From positions 1 to 6,008 of the forward strand of contig JANTFF010000053.1 in NCBI GenBank assembly GCA_024763575.1: a DNA stretch of 6,008 nucleotides, given 5' to 3'. This document shows positions 4,771-6,008 of the stretch, in pieces. The notes beneath the pieces are model-generated. The model saw nothing but the letters and a program-made list of their open reading frames with translations, did not search any database and was not told the DNA's origin. The DNA comes from Sulfurovum sp. (GTDB lineage: Bacteria > Campylobacterota > Campylobacteria > Campylobacterales > Sulfurovaceae). Both the position numbers and the translations under genes were made by a program. Positions within the stretch are counted from its first letter, which is position 1, and each line of letters starts with the position of its first letter.

Positions 4771-6008
4771 ATGAATATATTATTTGTAGCAAGTGAAGTA
4801 GCAGGATATGCAAAAAGTGGTGGTTTAGCAGATGTAGCATCGGCATTGCCAAAGGCTCTAAAAAAAATGGGTCATAATATTAAAGTAGTAATGCCACGAT
4901 ATTATAGTATCGATAAAACTAAACTAACTTCTCTAGGTCTTATGAGTGTACCTATGGGAAGTTTTGGTATATTTGAATGTGAAGTTTATAGTTCCAAAAT
5001 GGGTAGTGTAGAGATATATTTTATAGATTATGAACACTATTTTGGTAGAGCCAATTTATATAGTGATGAGAATGGATTTGCTTATAGTGATAATGATGAA
5101 CGGTTTGTTTTTTTGAGCAAAGCATCATTTGAACTAGCTATCAAATTAGATTTCCAAGTGGATATTTTACATGTTAATGATTGGCATACTGCAATTATGC
5201 CAACACTACTAAAATCAAAATATCAATATACCAAACAATTTGCTAAAACTGCTACAGTTTTAACTATACATAATATGCAACATCAAGGAAAATTTGATAC
5301 AAAGATTATAGATATATCTGAAGTTGGTTGGGAGAGTTTTACTCCTGATAACCTTGAAGAGTTTGGTGGAATTAATCTACTCAAATCTGGAATAACACAA
5401 AGTGATGTGATTAATACAGTTAGTCCTACTTATGCCAAAGAGATTACAACACCTGAATTTGGATGGGGATTAGAGAGTTATCTAAAAAATAGAGAGCTTC
5501 TATTTGGAATTTTAAATGGAGTAGATTACAGTGAGTGGAGTCCACAAAAAGATAAATATATAGCCAAACACTATAGTATCAAATCACTTCATAATAAACA
5601 GTTATGTAAAAAAGATTTACAAACTATATTTGATTTGCCATTAGATAGTCAAGTTCCTATAATTGGATTTGTAGGTCGTTTTGCTACTCAAAAGGGTATA
5701 GAGCTTATTTCCCAATCTATTTGGGAATTATTAAAGTTGGATATACAGATTGTAATACTAGGAAGTGGTGAGAAGTGGGCAGAAGGTTTTTTTGCTGATA
5801 TTGCCAAACGATACCCAAGCAAATTTGCAACATATATTGGATATAGTGATGAATTAGCTCACAAAATAGAGGCAGGTAGTGATATGTTTTTAATGCCAAG
5901 TCTATTTGAACCATGTGGACTCAATCAGATATACTCTCTAGCTTATGGTACATTGCCTATTGTTAGAGCTGTTGGTGGATTAGATGATACTATTAGAAAT
6001 TTTGATAA
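4771..6008 (+). CDS. glgA: glycogen synthase (ADP-glucose type), 3' end beyond the window
   Basis: GlgA (glycosyltransferase family 5) adds glucose from ADP-glucose to the non-reducing end of alpha-1,4-glucan to build storage glycogen. The frame is open from ATG 4771 to the right edge: 412 full codons with no stop, against about 477 in E. coli, so some 65 residues are outside. The N-terminal GT-B domain begins MNILFVASEV and has the ADP-glucose loop K15-S-G-G-L-A-D, then HVNDWHTAIMP (from H134). GILNGVDYSEW (246-256) marks the end of the first domain. The second domain has GRFATQKG (302-309), with R303 and K308 matching the E. coli R300/K305 pair, and FEPCGLNQIYSLAYGT with E380 equivalent to E. 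coli catalytic E377. All key residues present suggest an active enzyme. The ribosome binding site AAAAAGGA (4758-4765) lies five bases from the ATG. The gene diverges from the oxygenase gene, with 82 bp between starts. Confidence 0.96.
   Translation, partial: MNILFVASEVAGYAKSGGLADVASALPKALKKMGHNIKVVMPRYYSIDKTKLTSLGLMSVPMGSFGIFECEVYSSKMGSVEIYFIDYEHYFGRANLYSDENGFAYSDNDERFVFLSKASFELAIKLDFQVDILHVNDWHTAIMPTLLKSKYQYTKQFAKTATVLTIHNMQHQGKFDTKIIDISEVGWESFTPDNLEEFGGINLLKSGITQSDVINTVSPTYAKEITTPEFGWGLESYLKNRELLFGILNGVDYSEWSPQKDKYIAKHYSIKSLHNKQLCKKDLQTIFDLPLDSQVPIIGFVGRFATQKGIELISQSIWELLKLDIQIVILGSGEKWAEGFFADIAKRYPSKFATYIGYSDELAHKIEAGSDMFLMPSLFEPCGLNQIYSLAYGTLPIVRAVGGLDDTIRNFD

Noticed and set aside
5717..5914. 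Minus-strand frame, 65 codons, inside glgA
   Set aside because: Antisense to the catalytic domain of glgA with no start signal of its own.

Overview
The window is about two-thirds A+T and looks like chromosome from a Campylobacterota (epsilonproteobacterial) bacterium, of the Sulfurimonas/Sulfurovum/Arcobacter kind rather than a pathogen. This rests on protein character, on the dapB-purF and trxA-trxB pairings (both, as I recall, also found in Campylobacter jejuni, though there as two separate loci), and on promoters that show a clear TATAAT -10 box but no good -35 box. The genus is inferred, not proven.

Layout: positions 1-213 hold no identifiable gene, only a possible 3' end of a rightward gene and a hairpin with a T-tract. 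From 214 to 4688 all genes run leftward on the minus strand. In transcription order they are an Fe(II)/2-oxoglutarate oxygenase of the phytanoyl-CoA dioxygenase family (3906-4688), thioredoxin trxA (3492-3812), thioredoxin reductase trxB (2438-3379), dihydrodipicolinate reductase dapB (1616-2383) and amidophosphoribosyltransferase purF (214-1614). The glycogen synthase gene glgA starts at 4771 on the plus strand, diverges from the oxygenase gene and runs off the right edge with roughly the last 65 residues missing.

Function: TrxA and TrxB form the NADPH-dependent disulfide-reducing couple. DapB makes tetrahydrodipicolinate for lysine and meso-diaminopimelate. PurF commits PRPP to purine synthesis. 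dapB and purF are one base apart and must be co-transcribed. GlgA extends alpha-1,4-glucan from ADP-glucose. The oxygenase has an intact iron triad but an unknown substrate, and is the only gene here whose role cannot be given.

I found no mobile element, CRISPR array, defence system or obvious new system. The points worth a second look are mostly small: perfect palindromes lying on the -10 boxes of trxA and dapB-purF, a 7-bp-arm GC-rich hairpin between trxA and trxB whose T-tract is on the wrong side for a terminator, interlocking divergent promoters between the oxygenase and glgA, a PurF that keeps only two of four iron-sulfur ligand cysteines, and Lys in place of Arg at the presumed 2-oxoglutarate-binding position of the oxygenase.
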